Positions 25,037 through 33,430 of a stretch of DNA of 64,000 nt are shown here, piece after piece. This stretch comes from Bradyrhizobium zhanjiangense. GTDB lineage: Bacteria; Pseudomonadota; Alphaproteobacteria; Rhizobiales; Xanthobacteraceae. The position numbers were made by a program, and so were the translations under genes. Below the pieces are notes generated by a model that had not been told where the DNA came from, did no database searches, and saw only the letters and a program-made list of their open reading frames with translations. Positions within the stretch are counted from its first letter, which is position 1, and each line of letters opens with the position of its first letter. The stretch spans positions 4,981,001 through 5,045,000 of the forward strand of contig NZ_CP022221.1 in the NCBI RefSeq assembly GCF_004114935.1. The letters run 5' to 3'.

Positions 25037-25735
25037 ATGCTCACGATCGAAAAACTGTCGGTGAGCTATGGCTCGGTGCGGGCGTTGACCGATGTCGATC
25101 TCGAGATCCGCGGTAATGGCCTGCTCCACGGCATCATCGGTCCGAATGGCGCCGGCAAGTCCACGCTGCTTGATGCGATCTGCGGCCGACGGCGTCCGAC
25201 CTCCGGCCGAGTTCGGTATTGCGGCGAGGATATCACGCGGCATTCGGTCGCCTGGCGCCGTCGGCAAGGCATGGCGCGATCATTCCAGCGCACCAGTATC
25301 TTCCAGGATCTGACCGTGCACGAGCAGCTGCAGCTCGTTGCGCAACATCTCGGCGACGACCGGGTCGGCGACGTCATTGAGGTCATGGATCTCGGCGGCT
25401 ATCTCGACCAGAAAGCCGGGCGCATCGCCTATGGCGTGCAGCGGCGGGTCGACGTCGCGCTGGCCCTGATCGGGCGTCCCCGCCTTCTCTTGATGGACGA
25501 GCCGGGCGCCGGTCTCTCGGCCACGGAGACGTTGCGCCTGTTCGAGCATGTGCGCGATCTCGTCCGCGAGCGCAGGATCGCGGCCGTCGTGGTTGAGCAT
25601 GACGTCGACGCGGTGTTCGCCTGCTGCGGCATGGTCACCGTGCTCGATCTCGGACGGCACCTTGCCACGGGGACGCCTGAAACAATCCGCGCTGACCATC
25701 GCGTCATCGCGGCGTATCTGGGGACCGCGGCATGA
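25037..25735 (+). CDS. livG: ABC transporter ATPase LivG
   Basis: The 232-residue ATPase has Walker A GPNGAGKST (35-43) and Walker B LLLMDEP near 161. The signature motif is degenerate, reading YGVQRR instead of LSGGQ, a pattern also seen in other LivG proteins, which often read YGQQR. It starts one base after the livM stop and overlaps livF by four bases. Confidence 0.85.
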   Translation: MLTIEKLSVSYGSVRALTDVDLEIRGNGLLHGIIGPNGAGKSTLLDAICGRRRPTSGRVRYCGEDITRHSVAWRRRQGMARSFQRTSIFQDLTVHEQLQLVAQHLGDDRVGDVIEVMDLGGYLDQKAGRIAYGVQRRVDVALALIGRPRLLLMDEPGAGLSATETLRLFEHVRDLVRERRIAAVVVEHDVDAVFACCGMVTVLDLGRHLATGTPETIRADHRVIAAYLGTAA

Positions 25736-26427
25736 GCGCGCTGCGGATCCACTCGCTGTTCGCCGGCTATGGCGCCTCGACCGTGCTGCGCGGCATCGAC
25801 CTGACGGTCGAAGAGGGCGAGTCGGTGGCGTTGGTCGGCCGCAACGGCGCCGGCAAGTCGACGCTGCTGCTGTCGGTCTTTCGCGAGACGAATATCTCGT
25901 CCGGCGAGATCTGGGTTCGCGACCGCCGGATCGATGCCCTGCCGGGCTATACGGCTGCCAAGCTCGGTATAGCGATCGCGCCGCAAGGACGGCGCGTCCT
26001 GCCGAACCTGACCGTGAAGGAGAACCTGCTGCTGGGTCGATCGACCGGCAGGGCAGGGTACTGGACGCTGAAGACCGTCTATGAGCTGTTCCCGGTGCTC
26101 GAGGAGCGCGCCGATCGGCTGGGCACGATGCTGAGCGGCGGCCAGCAGCAGATGCTGGCGATCGGCCGCGCCCTGATGGCCAACCCGAGCCTCATTCTGC
26201 TCGATGAGCCATCGGAAGGCCTTTCTCCCGTTCTGATCGATGGGTTGGTGGACACGCTCAACAGGATTCGCGGTGCCGGGACCGGCGTACTCGTGGTCGA
26301 GCAGCATCTCAATCTCGTCAAGCGCGCGACTGACCGGTTCGTCATTCTTGCAAAGGGCGAGGTTGTCGGTTCGGGGGCGATCGGCGCCATTGGCAGGCCG
26401 GAGAACCAGACGCTCATGGCACTCTAG
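25732..26427 (+). CDS. livF: ABC transporter ATPase LivF
   Basis: The 231-residue ATPase has Walker A GRNGAGKST (36-44), an intact LSGGQQQM signature near 134-141, and Walker B LILLDEPSEGLSP. It powers the importer together with LivG. The ATGA overlap with livG indicates coupled translation. The binding-protein gene begins 33 bases downstream. Confidence 0.88.
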   Translation: MSALRIHSLFAGYGASTVLRGIDLTVEEGESVALVGRNGAGKSTLLLSVFRETNISSGEIWVRDRRIDALPGYTAAKLGIAIAPQGRRVLPNLTVKENLLLGRSTGRAGYWTLKTVYELFPVLEERADRLGTMLSGGQQQMLAIGRALMANPSLILLDEPSEGLSPVLIDGLVDTLNRIRGAGTGVLVVEQHLNLVKRATDRFVILAKGEVVGSGAIGAIGRPENQTLMAL

Positions 26428-26460
26428 CTCAAAAGCGGGATCAACGAAGGAGGGAGGAAC

Positions 26461-27678
26461 ATGAAAAAATCATCCATGCGGCTGGCTTTCGGCATGCTGC
26501 GCGCGGCGACCATCGGCGCAACGATGGCCGTCGCCGCCGCGACCGCAGCCTCGGCCGAGGACACGGTGAAGATCGGCGTTCTCCTGATCGATAGCGGACC
26601 GCTCGCCGGCCTGAAGGACACCCAGGTCAAGGCCGTCAACCTCGCGATCGAGCAGATCAACGCCGCAGGTGGCGCGGCGGGCAAGAAGCTGGAGGCGACC
26701 TTCATTTCCTATCCCGGCACGCCTGATACGGCGGTGGACGGCGCCACCCGCGCCGTCCAGAAGGAGGGGGCAATGTTCATCACCGGCATGGACACGTCCG
26801 CTGTCACGCCTGCGCTTCAGGCCAAGCTTCCGGCGCTGAAGGCTTTGATGCTGGAGGTGATGGCCAATGCCGACGGACTGACCGGAAAGAACTGCTCGCC
26901 GAACTACTTTCGGGTCAATGCCAACGACTCCATGATCATGGGGACGTTCAGGGAATTCCTGAAAGATCAGGGCATCAAGAAATGGGACATCATCGCGGTC
27001 GACTACGCCGCCGGACGCGACTCCGCGGACAAGTTCAAGGCGCTGGTGACCTCGCAGGGCGGAACGATCGGAAAAACCCTGTTCTCGCCAAACGGGACGC
27101 CGGATTTCGGGGCCAAGATTTCGGAGTTGGGTGCGGACCCGGCCGACGGCCTGTTCGTGACGATCTTCGGCAGCGACGCGATCAACCTCGCCAAGCAGCA
27201 GCAGCAGTTCGGGCTGTTCAAGAAGTACAAGATGGTGCTGGGCAACTCCTTCGTGATCCCGCAGACCCTGGCGGCGCAGGGCGAGACCGTGCTCGGCGTC
27301 TATCAGAATATCGGTTTCGTGGCCGGCTTCCCCGGCGCGCAGGCCGAAGCCTTCGTGAAGGCGTACAAGGAGAAATACAACGGCGAGCTTCCGCCCTACA
27401 CCAGCGCCGATCAATACGCCGCCATTCAGCTGATTGCCGCCGGGCTTCAGAAAGCGAACTCGACCGACATCAACGCGGTTCGCGCCGCGCTGTCCGGCTT
27501 GAAAACCGAAACGGTGCTCGGCGATGTCGAGATCCGTGCAGCTGACCATCAGGTTGCGCGGCGAATGGCGATCAGCCAGATCGTGATGGGTCCGGAGGGC
27601 AAGCCGATGTACCAGATCAAGAAAATCGAGCCGGGACAGGACATCATCCCGCCCGTCGATCCCGCCTGCAAGATGTGA
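26461..27678 (+). CDS. Periplasmic substrate-binding protein of the liv operon
   Basis: A 405-residue type I binding protein with a long signal peptide (cleavage probably after the ASA near residue 32), then DTVKIGVLLIDSGPLAGLKD. It ends the livHMGF operon and is the likely dedicated partner of this transporter. It is only distantly like the binding protein at 19303; two different receptors for one transporter may widen its substrate range. GAAGGAGGGAGG precedes the ATG. Confidence 0.88.
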   Translation: MKKSSMRLAFGMLRAATIGATMAVAAATAASAEDTVKIGVLLIDSGPLAGLKDTQVKAVNLAIEQINAAGGAAGKKLEATFISYPGTPDTAVDGATRAVQKEGAMFITGMDTSAVTPALQAKLPALKALMLEVMANADGLTGKNCSPNYFRVNANDSMIMGTFREFLKDQGIKKWDIIAVDYAAGRDSADKFKALVTSQGGTIGKTLFSPNGTPDFGAKISELGADPADGLFVTIFGSDAINLAKQQQQFGLFKKYKMVLGNSFVIPQTLAAQGETVLGVYQNIGFVAGFPGAQAEAFVKAYKEKYNGELPPYTSADQYAAIQLIAAGLQKANSTDINAVRAALSGLKTETVLGDVEIRAADHQVARRMAISQIVMGPEGKPMYQIKKIEPGQDIIPPVDPACKM

Positions 27679-27700
27679 TGCACCGACGCTATCGATCTCA

Positions 27701-27737
27701 TGTCGCTCGTGAGCCCAAATCTAGGCCACGAGCGACA
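27701..27737. terminator. Bidirectional hairpin between converging binding-protein and alcohol dehydrogenase genes
   Basis: An 11-bp stem TGTCGCTCGTG (27701-27711) pairs with 27727-27737, and partial pairing continues inward. It includes the last codons of the minus-strand dehydrogenase gene. Confidence 0.6.
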
Positions 27738-28740
27738 CCTTGCCAAACTGCGCCCCGGAGGCGAGACGGGCAAGCGCCGCAGGAGCGTCTGCCATCCGGA
27801 ACGACGAGTCGATCACCGGCCGGACCAAACCGCGATTGAACACATCGAGCACCTGGCGGAACTCCGCGATGCTGCCACCCGTCGAGCCATAGATCTCGAG
27901 CTGGCGGATGAATACGCGCTGCAGATCGGCCGGTGGATTCGAGCCAGTCGTGGCACCGCAGGTGACCAGCCGGCCGCCACGACGCAAGGAACGCAGCGAT
28001 TCACCCCAGCTGGCTTCGCCGACGCTGTCGATCACCATGTCGACACCGCCGCCGCTCATCTGCTGGACAGCGGCCGACACCTTGTCGTTCCGATAGTTGA
28101 CGCCGCCATCCGCGCCCATCGCGAGGGCCCTGGCGATCTTGGCGTCGCTCGAAGAGGTGACGAAGACGCGGGCGCCGACGAGCTTTGCAAGTTGCAGGCA
28201 GGCTACCGCGACGCCGCCACCGATGCCGACGATCATGACGCTTTCTCCGGGCTGCAAGGCGCGCTTGCCGAACAGCATCCGCCAGGCCGTGAGATGGCCC
28301 GTCATCAGCGCACCCGCCGCCACCAGATCAGCATCATCAGGCAGGGGAAAGAAGCAGGCGCTGGGCATCGCAATGTAGTCGGCGAAGCCGCCGTTGCGAT
28401 GCTCGCCCATGATCTTGACGTTCTCGCAAAGCGGCTGGTCGCCGGCCAGGCAGTATCGGCACCTGCCGCAAAACGCCTCGGAGAAGAGCACCGCCTTCAT
28501 GCCCGGCTTCAGGCCGCTGCCGGGCGCGGCCTCGACGATCTCCCCGGCAGCCTCGACCCCCATCACCTGCGGCAGTGTGTGGGTGATGCCGCCGCCATTG
28601 TCGCGCATGTAGAGATCGACGCGATTGACCGAGGATGCGGCCACCTTGAGCAGCGACTCGCCCGCAGCCGGTGTCGGATCGGGGAAATCGCGCCAGGACA
28701 CGCCGTCCGGTCCGCGCCGTTCCAGCACTGCCGCCTTCAT
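27721..28740 (-). CDS. Zinc-dependent medium-chain alcohol dehydrogenase family protein
   Basis: The 339-residue protein has a GroES-like domain with structural-zinc cysteines in FCGRCRYCLAGDQPLC (about 90-105) and the nucleotide-binding GIGGGVAVACLQLA. The catalytic-zinc Cys/His pair is not obvious: the position that normally begins CG-H reads SSVNRVD, so it may be a quinone-oxidoreductase-like reductase rather than an alcohol dehydrogenase. I place the start at ATG 28740 after GGGAGGAG. It is divergent from the CoA ligase operon at 28926, and operator-like sites lie between. Confidence 0.75.
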   Translation of the reverse strand: MKAAVLERRGPDGVSWRDFPDPTPAAGESLLKVAASSVNRVDLYMRDNGGGITHTLPQVMGVEAAGEIVEAAPGSGLKPGMKAVLFSEAFCGRCRYCLAGDQPLCENVKIMGEHRNGGFADYIAMPSACFFPLPDDADLVAAGALMTGHLTAWRMLFGKRALQPGESVMIVGIGGGVAVACLQLAKLVGARVFVTSSSDAKIARALAMGADGGVNYRNDKVSAAVQQMSGGGVDMVIDSVGEASWGESLRSLRRGGRLVTCGATTGSNPPADLQRVFIRQLEIYGSTGGSIAEFRQVLDVFNRGLVRPVIDSSFRMADAPAALARLASGAQFGKVSLVA

Positions 28741-28777
28741 GGTCTCCTCCCTGCTTCCGGTCGCACCGCAAAAGTGA

Positions 28778-28789
28778 TGCACTAGCTCA
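28778..28789. promoter_or_regulatory. Degenerate MarR operator near the alcohol dehydrogenase promoter
   Basis: TGCACTAGCTCA retains nine of twelve consensus positions including the central CTAG. It lies 38 bases before the dehydrogenase start. Confidence 0.35.
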
Positions 28790-28866
28790 CGAAGCGTCAA
28801 GCGCAGTGCACCGCTAGAGATAAAATTACCGGCCTGATTTGGTGTTGCAGTTCACTTCAAATATAA

Positions 28867-28878
28867 TACACTAGCGCA
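28867..28878. promoter_or_regulatory. Candidate MarR operator before the second CoA ligase operon
   Basis: TACACTAGCGCA is one base from the consensus and lies 48 bases before the ligase start. It is the rightmost site found. Confidence 0.65.
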
Positions 28879-28925
28879 CTAACATGCCGTCAAGTGCATC
28901 GATCCATCGTCATGGAGGCAACGTC

Positions 28926-30584
28926 ATGAGCGAGAATCGCTTCGATCCCGCGGCGCATGCGCGCGCGATGCGTGCCGGCGGTTTCTGGATCGACAAGAGT
29001 TTTGACGAGTTCCTGCAGCAGGCGATCGCCGCCACGCCCAACAAGCTCGCGTTGTTGGCGGATCGTGCCGATCGTGACGCGCCGAAGCGCCTGACCTACG
29101 CAGAGCTGGGTGACATGATTTCGCGCGCGGCGGCGGCGCTACGCCGTCTCGGCATCGCTCCGGGCGATGTCGTGTCGGTCCAGTTGCCGAACTGGTGGGA
29201 ATTCGCGGTGATTGCGCTGGCGGCATTCCGGGTCGGCGCGGTTGTCAATCCACTGATGCCGATCTTCCGCGAGCACGAGCTCGGCTACATGCTCGGCTTT
29301 GCCGAGACGAAGCTGCTGGTGGTGCCAAAACTCTTCCGCGGGTTCGATCATGAGGCGATGGCGCTCTCGCTGCAGCCGCGCCTGCCGAAGCTTGCACACG
29401 TCATCATCGTCGACGGCAAGGGGCCCAACAGCTTCGAGCAGGCCTTGCTGTCCGGCAGCGAGCGTCTCGGTCCGCCGCCGGTCGGTGAGATCGGCGCGCT
29501 GCCCGCCGACCGGATGGCCGTGCTGATGTTCACGTCGGGAACGACAGGCTCGCCGAAGGGCGTCATGCATTGCCTCAACACGCTGATGGGCTGCTGCATC
29601 GGACTTGCCGGGCGTTTCGGCCTCGACGCCGGCGATACCATGCTGGTCTGCTCGCCGCTCGGCCACATGACCGGCTTTGCCGCCGGCATGCTGCTCGGCT
29701 TGAAGATCGGTGCGACCGTGATCTTCCAGGACGTCTGGGAGCCGAAGCGCGGCGTCTCGATCATGGCCAAGGAGGGTGTCACCTATTCCGCTGGCGCGGC
29801 GACGTTCCTGGCCGACATGTGCGAGGCCGTTGCGGCCGGCGTGGCGAAGCCAGCCGAGCTGCGCAAGTTCCTCTGCGCGGGCGCGCCGATCCCGCCGGCG
29901 CTGATAGATCGCGCCTATCGGGAGCTCGATCTCAAGGTCTGCTCGCTCTGGGGCATGACCGAGTCGCTCGCGAGCACGTTGACCGAGCCGGAGCGTGCGC
30001 TGGAAAAATCCTCTAAGACCGACGGACGTCCGGTCGAGGGCGTCGCGGTGAAGGTCTTGCGCATGGACGGCTCTCCGGCCGCGGTCGGCGAGCGCGGTCT
30101 GCTCAAGGTCCGTGGCGCGCAGATGTTCCTCGGCTACTACAAGCGCGAGGATATGGAGCCGTTCGATGCCGAGGGCTGGTTCGATACCGGCGACATAGCT
30201 TATATGGACGACGAGGGCTACATCCGGATCGACGGCCGGATCAAGGACATCATCATTCGCGGCGGGGAAAACATCCCCGTCCTGGACATCGAAAACCTGA
30301 TGTTCAAGCTTCCCGCCGTGCTGTCCGTGGCGATCGTTGGCTATCCGGATCCACGGCTCGGAGAGCGGGCTTGCGCCTTCGTCGTGCTGCGTCCCGGCAT
30401 GACGCTCGATCTGGCCGGCGTGCAGGCTCACATGGCCGAGCACAAGGTCGCCAAGCAGTATTGGCCCGAGCGTCTTGAAATCGTCGCCGAACTGCCAAAG
30501 ACGCCGGCCGGCAAGGTGCAGAAATATCAACTCCGCGAGATTGCTAGGGCGTTCGCCGAGCCGCCTCGCAAGGCCAGCGCATGA
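28926..30584 (+). CDS. AMP-forming acyl-CoA synthetase (second ligase)
   Basis: A 552-residue ANL ligase with TSGTTGSPKGV near 200-210, GWFDTGD, GRIKDIIIRGGENIP and the C-terminal TPAGKVQK catalytic lysine. It is a close paralog of the ligase at 2813, sharing long identical segments, so the two likely activate related acids. GGAGG precedes the ATG at 28926. It starts an operon of two SDRs, an acyl-CoA dehydrogenase, a kinase-fold protein, a nitroreductase and a racemase. The next gene overlaps by ATGA. Confidence 0.85.
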   Translation: MSENRFDPAAHARAMRAGGFWIDKSFDEFLQQAIAATPNKLALLADRADRDAPKRLTYAELGDMISRAAAALRRLGIAPGDVVSVQLPNWWEFAVIALAAFRVGAVVNPLMPIFREHELGYMLGFAETKLLVVPKLFRGFDHEAMALSLQPRLPKLAHVIIVDGKGPNSFEQALLSGSERLGPPPVGEIGALPADRMAVLMFTSGTTGSPKGVMHCLNTLMGCCIGLAGRFGLDAGDTMLVCSPLGHMTGFAAGMLLGLKIGATVIFQDVWEPKRGVSIMAKEGVTYSAGAATFLADMCEAVAAGVAKPAELRKFLCAGAPIPPALIDRAYRELDLKVCSLWGMTESLASTLTEPERALEKSSKTDGRPVEGVAVKVLRMDGSPAAVGERGLLKVRGAQMFLGYYKREDMEPFDAEGWFDTGDIAYMDDEGYIRIDGRIKDIIIRGGENIPVLDIENLMFKLPAVLSVAIVGYPDPRLGERACAFVVLRPGMTLDLAGVQAHMAEHKVAKQYWPERLEIVAELPKTPAGKVQKYQLREIARAFAEPPRKASA

Positions 30585-31342
30585 GCGCCCGTCTCAAGGA
30601 TCGAGTCTGCGTCGTCACGGGCGCGGCGCGCGGCATCGGTTTTTCCATTGCCGAGCGCTTCGGCCGCGAGGGCGGCCGCGTCGCCTGTGTCGATATCAGC
30701 GCAAAGCGGCTGGAGCCCGCGGTGGGCAGACTGACGGACATGGGATTCGAGGCCAGGGGATACGAGGTCGATGTCGGCCGTCGCGATGACGTTCACGCGC
30801 TGTTTGCCTGCGTCGAGCGCGAATTCGATGCGCCGGTCGCGGTGCTCGTCAACAATGCCGTGTTCGCGCGCTTCGAGCCGCTCGCCGAGATCGCTGTCGA
30901 GACGGTGGAGCGGATGTTTGCCGTCGGCGTGCATGGCCTGATCTGGGCGACGCAGGCGGTGGTGCCGCAGATGGAGCGGCGCGGTGGCGGAGCAATCGTG
31001 AATCTGAGCTCGGTGTCGGCGTTTCATCCGGCCAAGGATTCCATCGCCTATTCCGCGCTAAAAGCCGGCGTCGTCGGCCTCTCGCGCGCCTCGGCGATCG
31101 AGCTCGCCGCCAAGAACATCCGAGTCAACGTGATCGCGCCGGGCATGATCGGAACGCCGGCCTCGATCGCACAGTTCGACGAGGCAACGATTGCGGCGCG
31201 TCAGGCCGAGATGCCCAGCGGGCGCTTCGGCCAGCCCGAGGAGATCGCGTCGCTCGCGGCGTTCCTTGCGAGCGACGATGCCAGCTACATCCAAGGCGCG
31301 GTCATCACTGCCGACGGCGGCTGGACCGTTCCTGCAAAATAG
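30581..31342 (+). CDS. Short-chain dehydrogenase/reductase
   Basis: The 253-residue classical SDR has TGAARGIG near 13-20, NNAV in the NNAG position, and complete Ser-Tyr-Lys with YSALK. It would oxidise or reduce a hydroxyl/keto group with NAD(P), probably a 3-hydroxyacyl-CoA or ring alcohol. It overlaps the CoA ligase stop by four bases and is followed ten bases later by another SDR. Substrate not determinable. Confidence 0.8.
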   Translation: MSARLKDRVCVVTGAARGIGFSIAERFGREGGRVACVDISAKRLEPAVGRLTDMGFEARGYEVDVGRRDDVHALFACVEREFDAPVAVLVNNAVFARFEPLAEIAVETVERMFAVGVHGLIWATQAVVPQMERRGGGAIVNLSSVSAFHPAKDSIAYSALKAGVVGLSRASAIELAAKNIRVNVIAPGMIGTPASIAQFDEATIAARQAEMPSGRFGQPEEIASLAAFLASDDASYIQGAVITADGGWTVPAK

Positions 31343-31352
31343 GAGAAGGCGC

Positions 31353-32138
31353 ATGAAGCGGCTCGAAGGCAAGCGCGCGGTCGTTACCGGCGGCGGAAGC
31401 GGGATCGGTCGCGCCAGCGCCATCCGCTTCGCGCGCGAAGGTGCATCCGTCCTCGTGGTCGGCCGCGCCGGCAATGCTGAAGAGACTGCGTCGGCGATCC
31501 GGGACGAGGGCGGCATCGCATCCGCCATGATCACTGATGCTGCGGTCGAGGAGAATGTGGCCGCGATCGTGTCCCGTTGCGTATTTGAATTCGGTGGGCT
31601 GGAGATCTTCTTCGCCAATATCGGGGTTACCGGGACCAATACGCCGTTGCTGGAGCAAACGGTGGAGGAATGGTCGGAGGTCTACCGCATCAATACGATC
31701 AGCTGCTTCCTCGCCATCAAATATGCGGGACGCCATATGACCGCGCAGGGCTATGGCTCGATTATCCTGACGTCGTCCGCCGCCTCGCTGCGCGCCAATG
31801 CAGGCGCGATCTCCTATAGTGCAAGCAAGGCGGCGGTGAACAATCTGGCACAGACGGCGGCGAACGCCTTTTCCGGCACGGGCGTGCGCGTCAATGCGGT
31901 GCTGCCGGGGCTCGTCGAGACCCAGCTGACCCGCAAGGTTTTTGAGGACGCCCGCGCGCGAGGCATCGAATCCAAGCTCGGCCACGTCACGCCGCTGAAG
32001 CGGCCGGGCCACGCCGAGGAAATCGCGGCCGCCGCGGCGTTCCTGGCAAGTGACGACTCCTCATATGTCGACGGCCAGTTGCTGTCCGTCGACGGCGGTG
32101 TCAGCAGCACCCATCCCTACGGCCGGATCGCGCTCTAG
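31353..32138 (+). CDS. Short-chain dehydrogenase/reductase
   Basis: The 261-residue SDR has TGGGSGIG (12-19) and a complete YSASK catalytic pair; the NNAG motif is replaced by ANIG, as in some family members. AGGAGAAGG supports the ATG at 31353. An upstream extension to 31191 overlaps the previous SDR and is rejected. It belongs to the CoA ligase operon and may act on the next hydroxyacyl intermediate. Confidence 0.8.
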   Translation: MKRLEGKRAVVTGGGSGIGRASAIRFAREGASVLVVGRAGNAEETASAIRDEGGIASAMITDAAVEENVAAIVSRCVFEFGGLEIFFANIGVTGTNTPLLEQTVEEWSEVYRINTISCFLAIKYAGRHMTAQGYGSIILTSSAASLRANAGAISYSASKAAVNNLAQTAANAFSGTGVRVNAVLPGLVETQLTRKVFEDARARGIESKLGHVTPLKRPGHAEEIAAAAAFLASDDSSYVDGQLLSVDGGVSSTHPYGRIAL

Positions 32139-32180
32139 CCGATCGGGCGGCCCAACAAGAACAGAGACAGGAGAGGCGCC

Positions 32181-33425
32181 GTGGATTTCGAACTCCCGAA
32201 GGAGATCACCGACAAGCTGGCCGAGCTTGACGCGTTCATCGAAGCGGAGATCAAGCCGCTCGAACGGGACAATATCAAGTTCTTCGACCACCGCCGCGAG
32301 AACGCGCGGACCGACTGGGACAATGACGGCCGTCCCCGCGATGAATGGCGGGCGCTGATCGGCGAGATGGAGCGCCGCGCCGACAAGGCAGGGCATCTGC
32401 GCTACGGCCTGCCGAAATCATGCGGCGGGCAGGGCGCCTCGAATCTGGCGATCGCCGCGATCCGCGAGCATCTGGCGGCCAAGGGGCTGGGTCTGCACAA
32501 CGACTTGCAGGACGAATCGTCGATCGTCGGCAATTTTCCGATCATTCCGGCGCTGGCCGACTATGGGACCGAAGAGCAGAAGACCTATATCGAAGGCATC
32601 ATCACAGGAAAGAAGCATCTGTCGTTCGGCCTGACCGAGCCGGGACACGGCAGTGACGCGACATGGCTCGAGACCATCGGCGTGCGCGACGGAAACCATT
32701 GGGTCATCAACGGCCGCAAGCGATGGAACAGTCAGGTCGCGCGCGCCCATGCCAATCTGGTGTTCGCCCGCACCTCGGGCAAGCCGGGCGAGGCCAAGGG
32801 CATTACCGCCTTCGTCGTGCCGACCAGCACGCCCGGCCACAACGTGCTCTACAATCACTGGACCTTCAACATGCCGAGCGATCACGCGGAAACGGAGCTC
32901 GTCAATGTGCGCGTGCCGGACAGCGCGATTCTGCACAGAGAGGGCGAAGGGCTCGTCGTCGCGCAGCGCTTTGTGCATGAGAACCGCATCCGTCAGGCCG
33001 CGGCCAGTGCCGGCGCAGCACGCTATTGCATCCAGGAGGCGGTCAAATACGCCAGATCGCGCGTCGCGTTTGGCGAGCCGCTGGCCAAGAAGCAGGCCGT
33101 GCAGTTTCCGCTCGTCGAGCTCTGGGCGGACTATCAGATGCTGCGCAACTTCATCTTCCGCACGGCGTGGCAGATGGATCGCCAGAATCCGCTGACGATC
33201 AGCGATATGGTCTCGATCTGTAACTTCCGTGCCAACCGGTTGTGCTGCGAGGCCGCGGACCGTGCGATGCAGGTGCATGGCGGCATGGGCTACAGCCGCG
33301 CCATGCCTTTCGAGCACATCTATCGGCACCACCGCCGTTACCGCATCACGGAGGGAACGGAGGAGGTGCAGATGCGGCGCGTGGCGCAGTATCTGTTCGG
33401 CTTCAGCGGCAAGGGCGCGAGCTGA
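32181..33425 (+). CDS. Acyl-CoA dehydrogenase (ACAD10/11-like group)
   Basis: The 414-residue dehydrogenase has GLTEPGHGSDA (150-160), FNMPSDHAE, and two candidate catalytic glutamates: Glu267 in HENRIR and one in the C-terminal RITEGTEEVQ. It starts at GTG 32181 with GGAGAGG upstream. The next gene, five bases away, encodes a phosphotransferase-fold protein. In animals these two domains are fused in ACAD10/11, which remove 4-hydroxy groups through a phosphorylated intermediate. Whether this pair does the same is inference; the extra Glu suggests it may be a normal dehydrogenase. Confidence 0.8.
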   Translation: MDFELPKEITDKLAELDAFIEAEIKPLERDNIKFFDHRRENARTDWDNDGRPRDEWRALIGEMERRADKAGHLRYGLPKSCGGQGASNLAIAAIREHLAAKGLGLHNDLQDESSIVGNFPIIPALADYGTEEQKTYIEGIITGKKHLSFGLTEPGHGSDATWLETIGVRDGNHWVINGRKRWNSQVARAHANLVFARTSGKPGEAKGITAFVVPTSTPGHNVLYNHWTFNMPSDHAETELVNVRVPDSAILHREGEGLVVAQRFVHENRIRQAAASAGAARYCIQEAVKYARSRVAFGEPLAKKQAVQFPLVELWADYQMLRNFIFRTAWQMDRQNPLTISDMVSICNFRANRLCCEAADRAMQVHGGMGYSRAMPFEHIYRHHRRYRITEGTEEVQMRRVAQYLFGFSGKGAS

Positions 33426-33430
33426 TTGCG

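Noticed and set aside
29139..30530. Minus-strand open frame of 463 codons opposite the second CoA ligase
   Set aside because: Shadow of a conserved ligase; similar long antisense frames lie opposite the first ligase for the same codon-bias reason.
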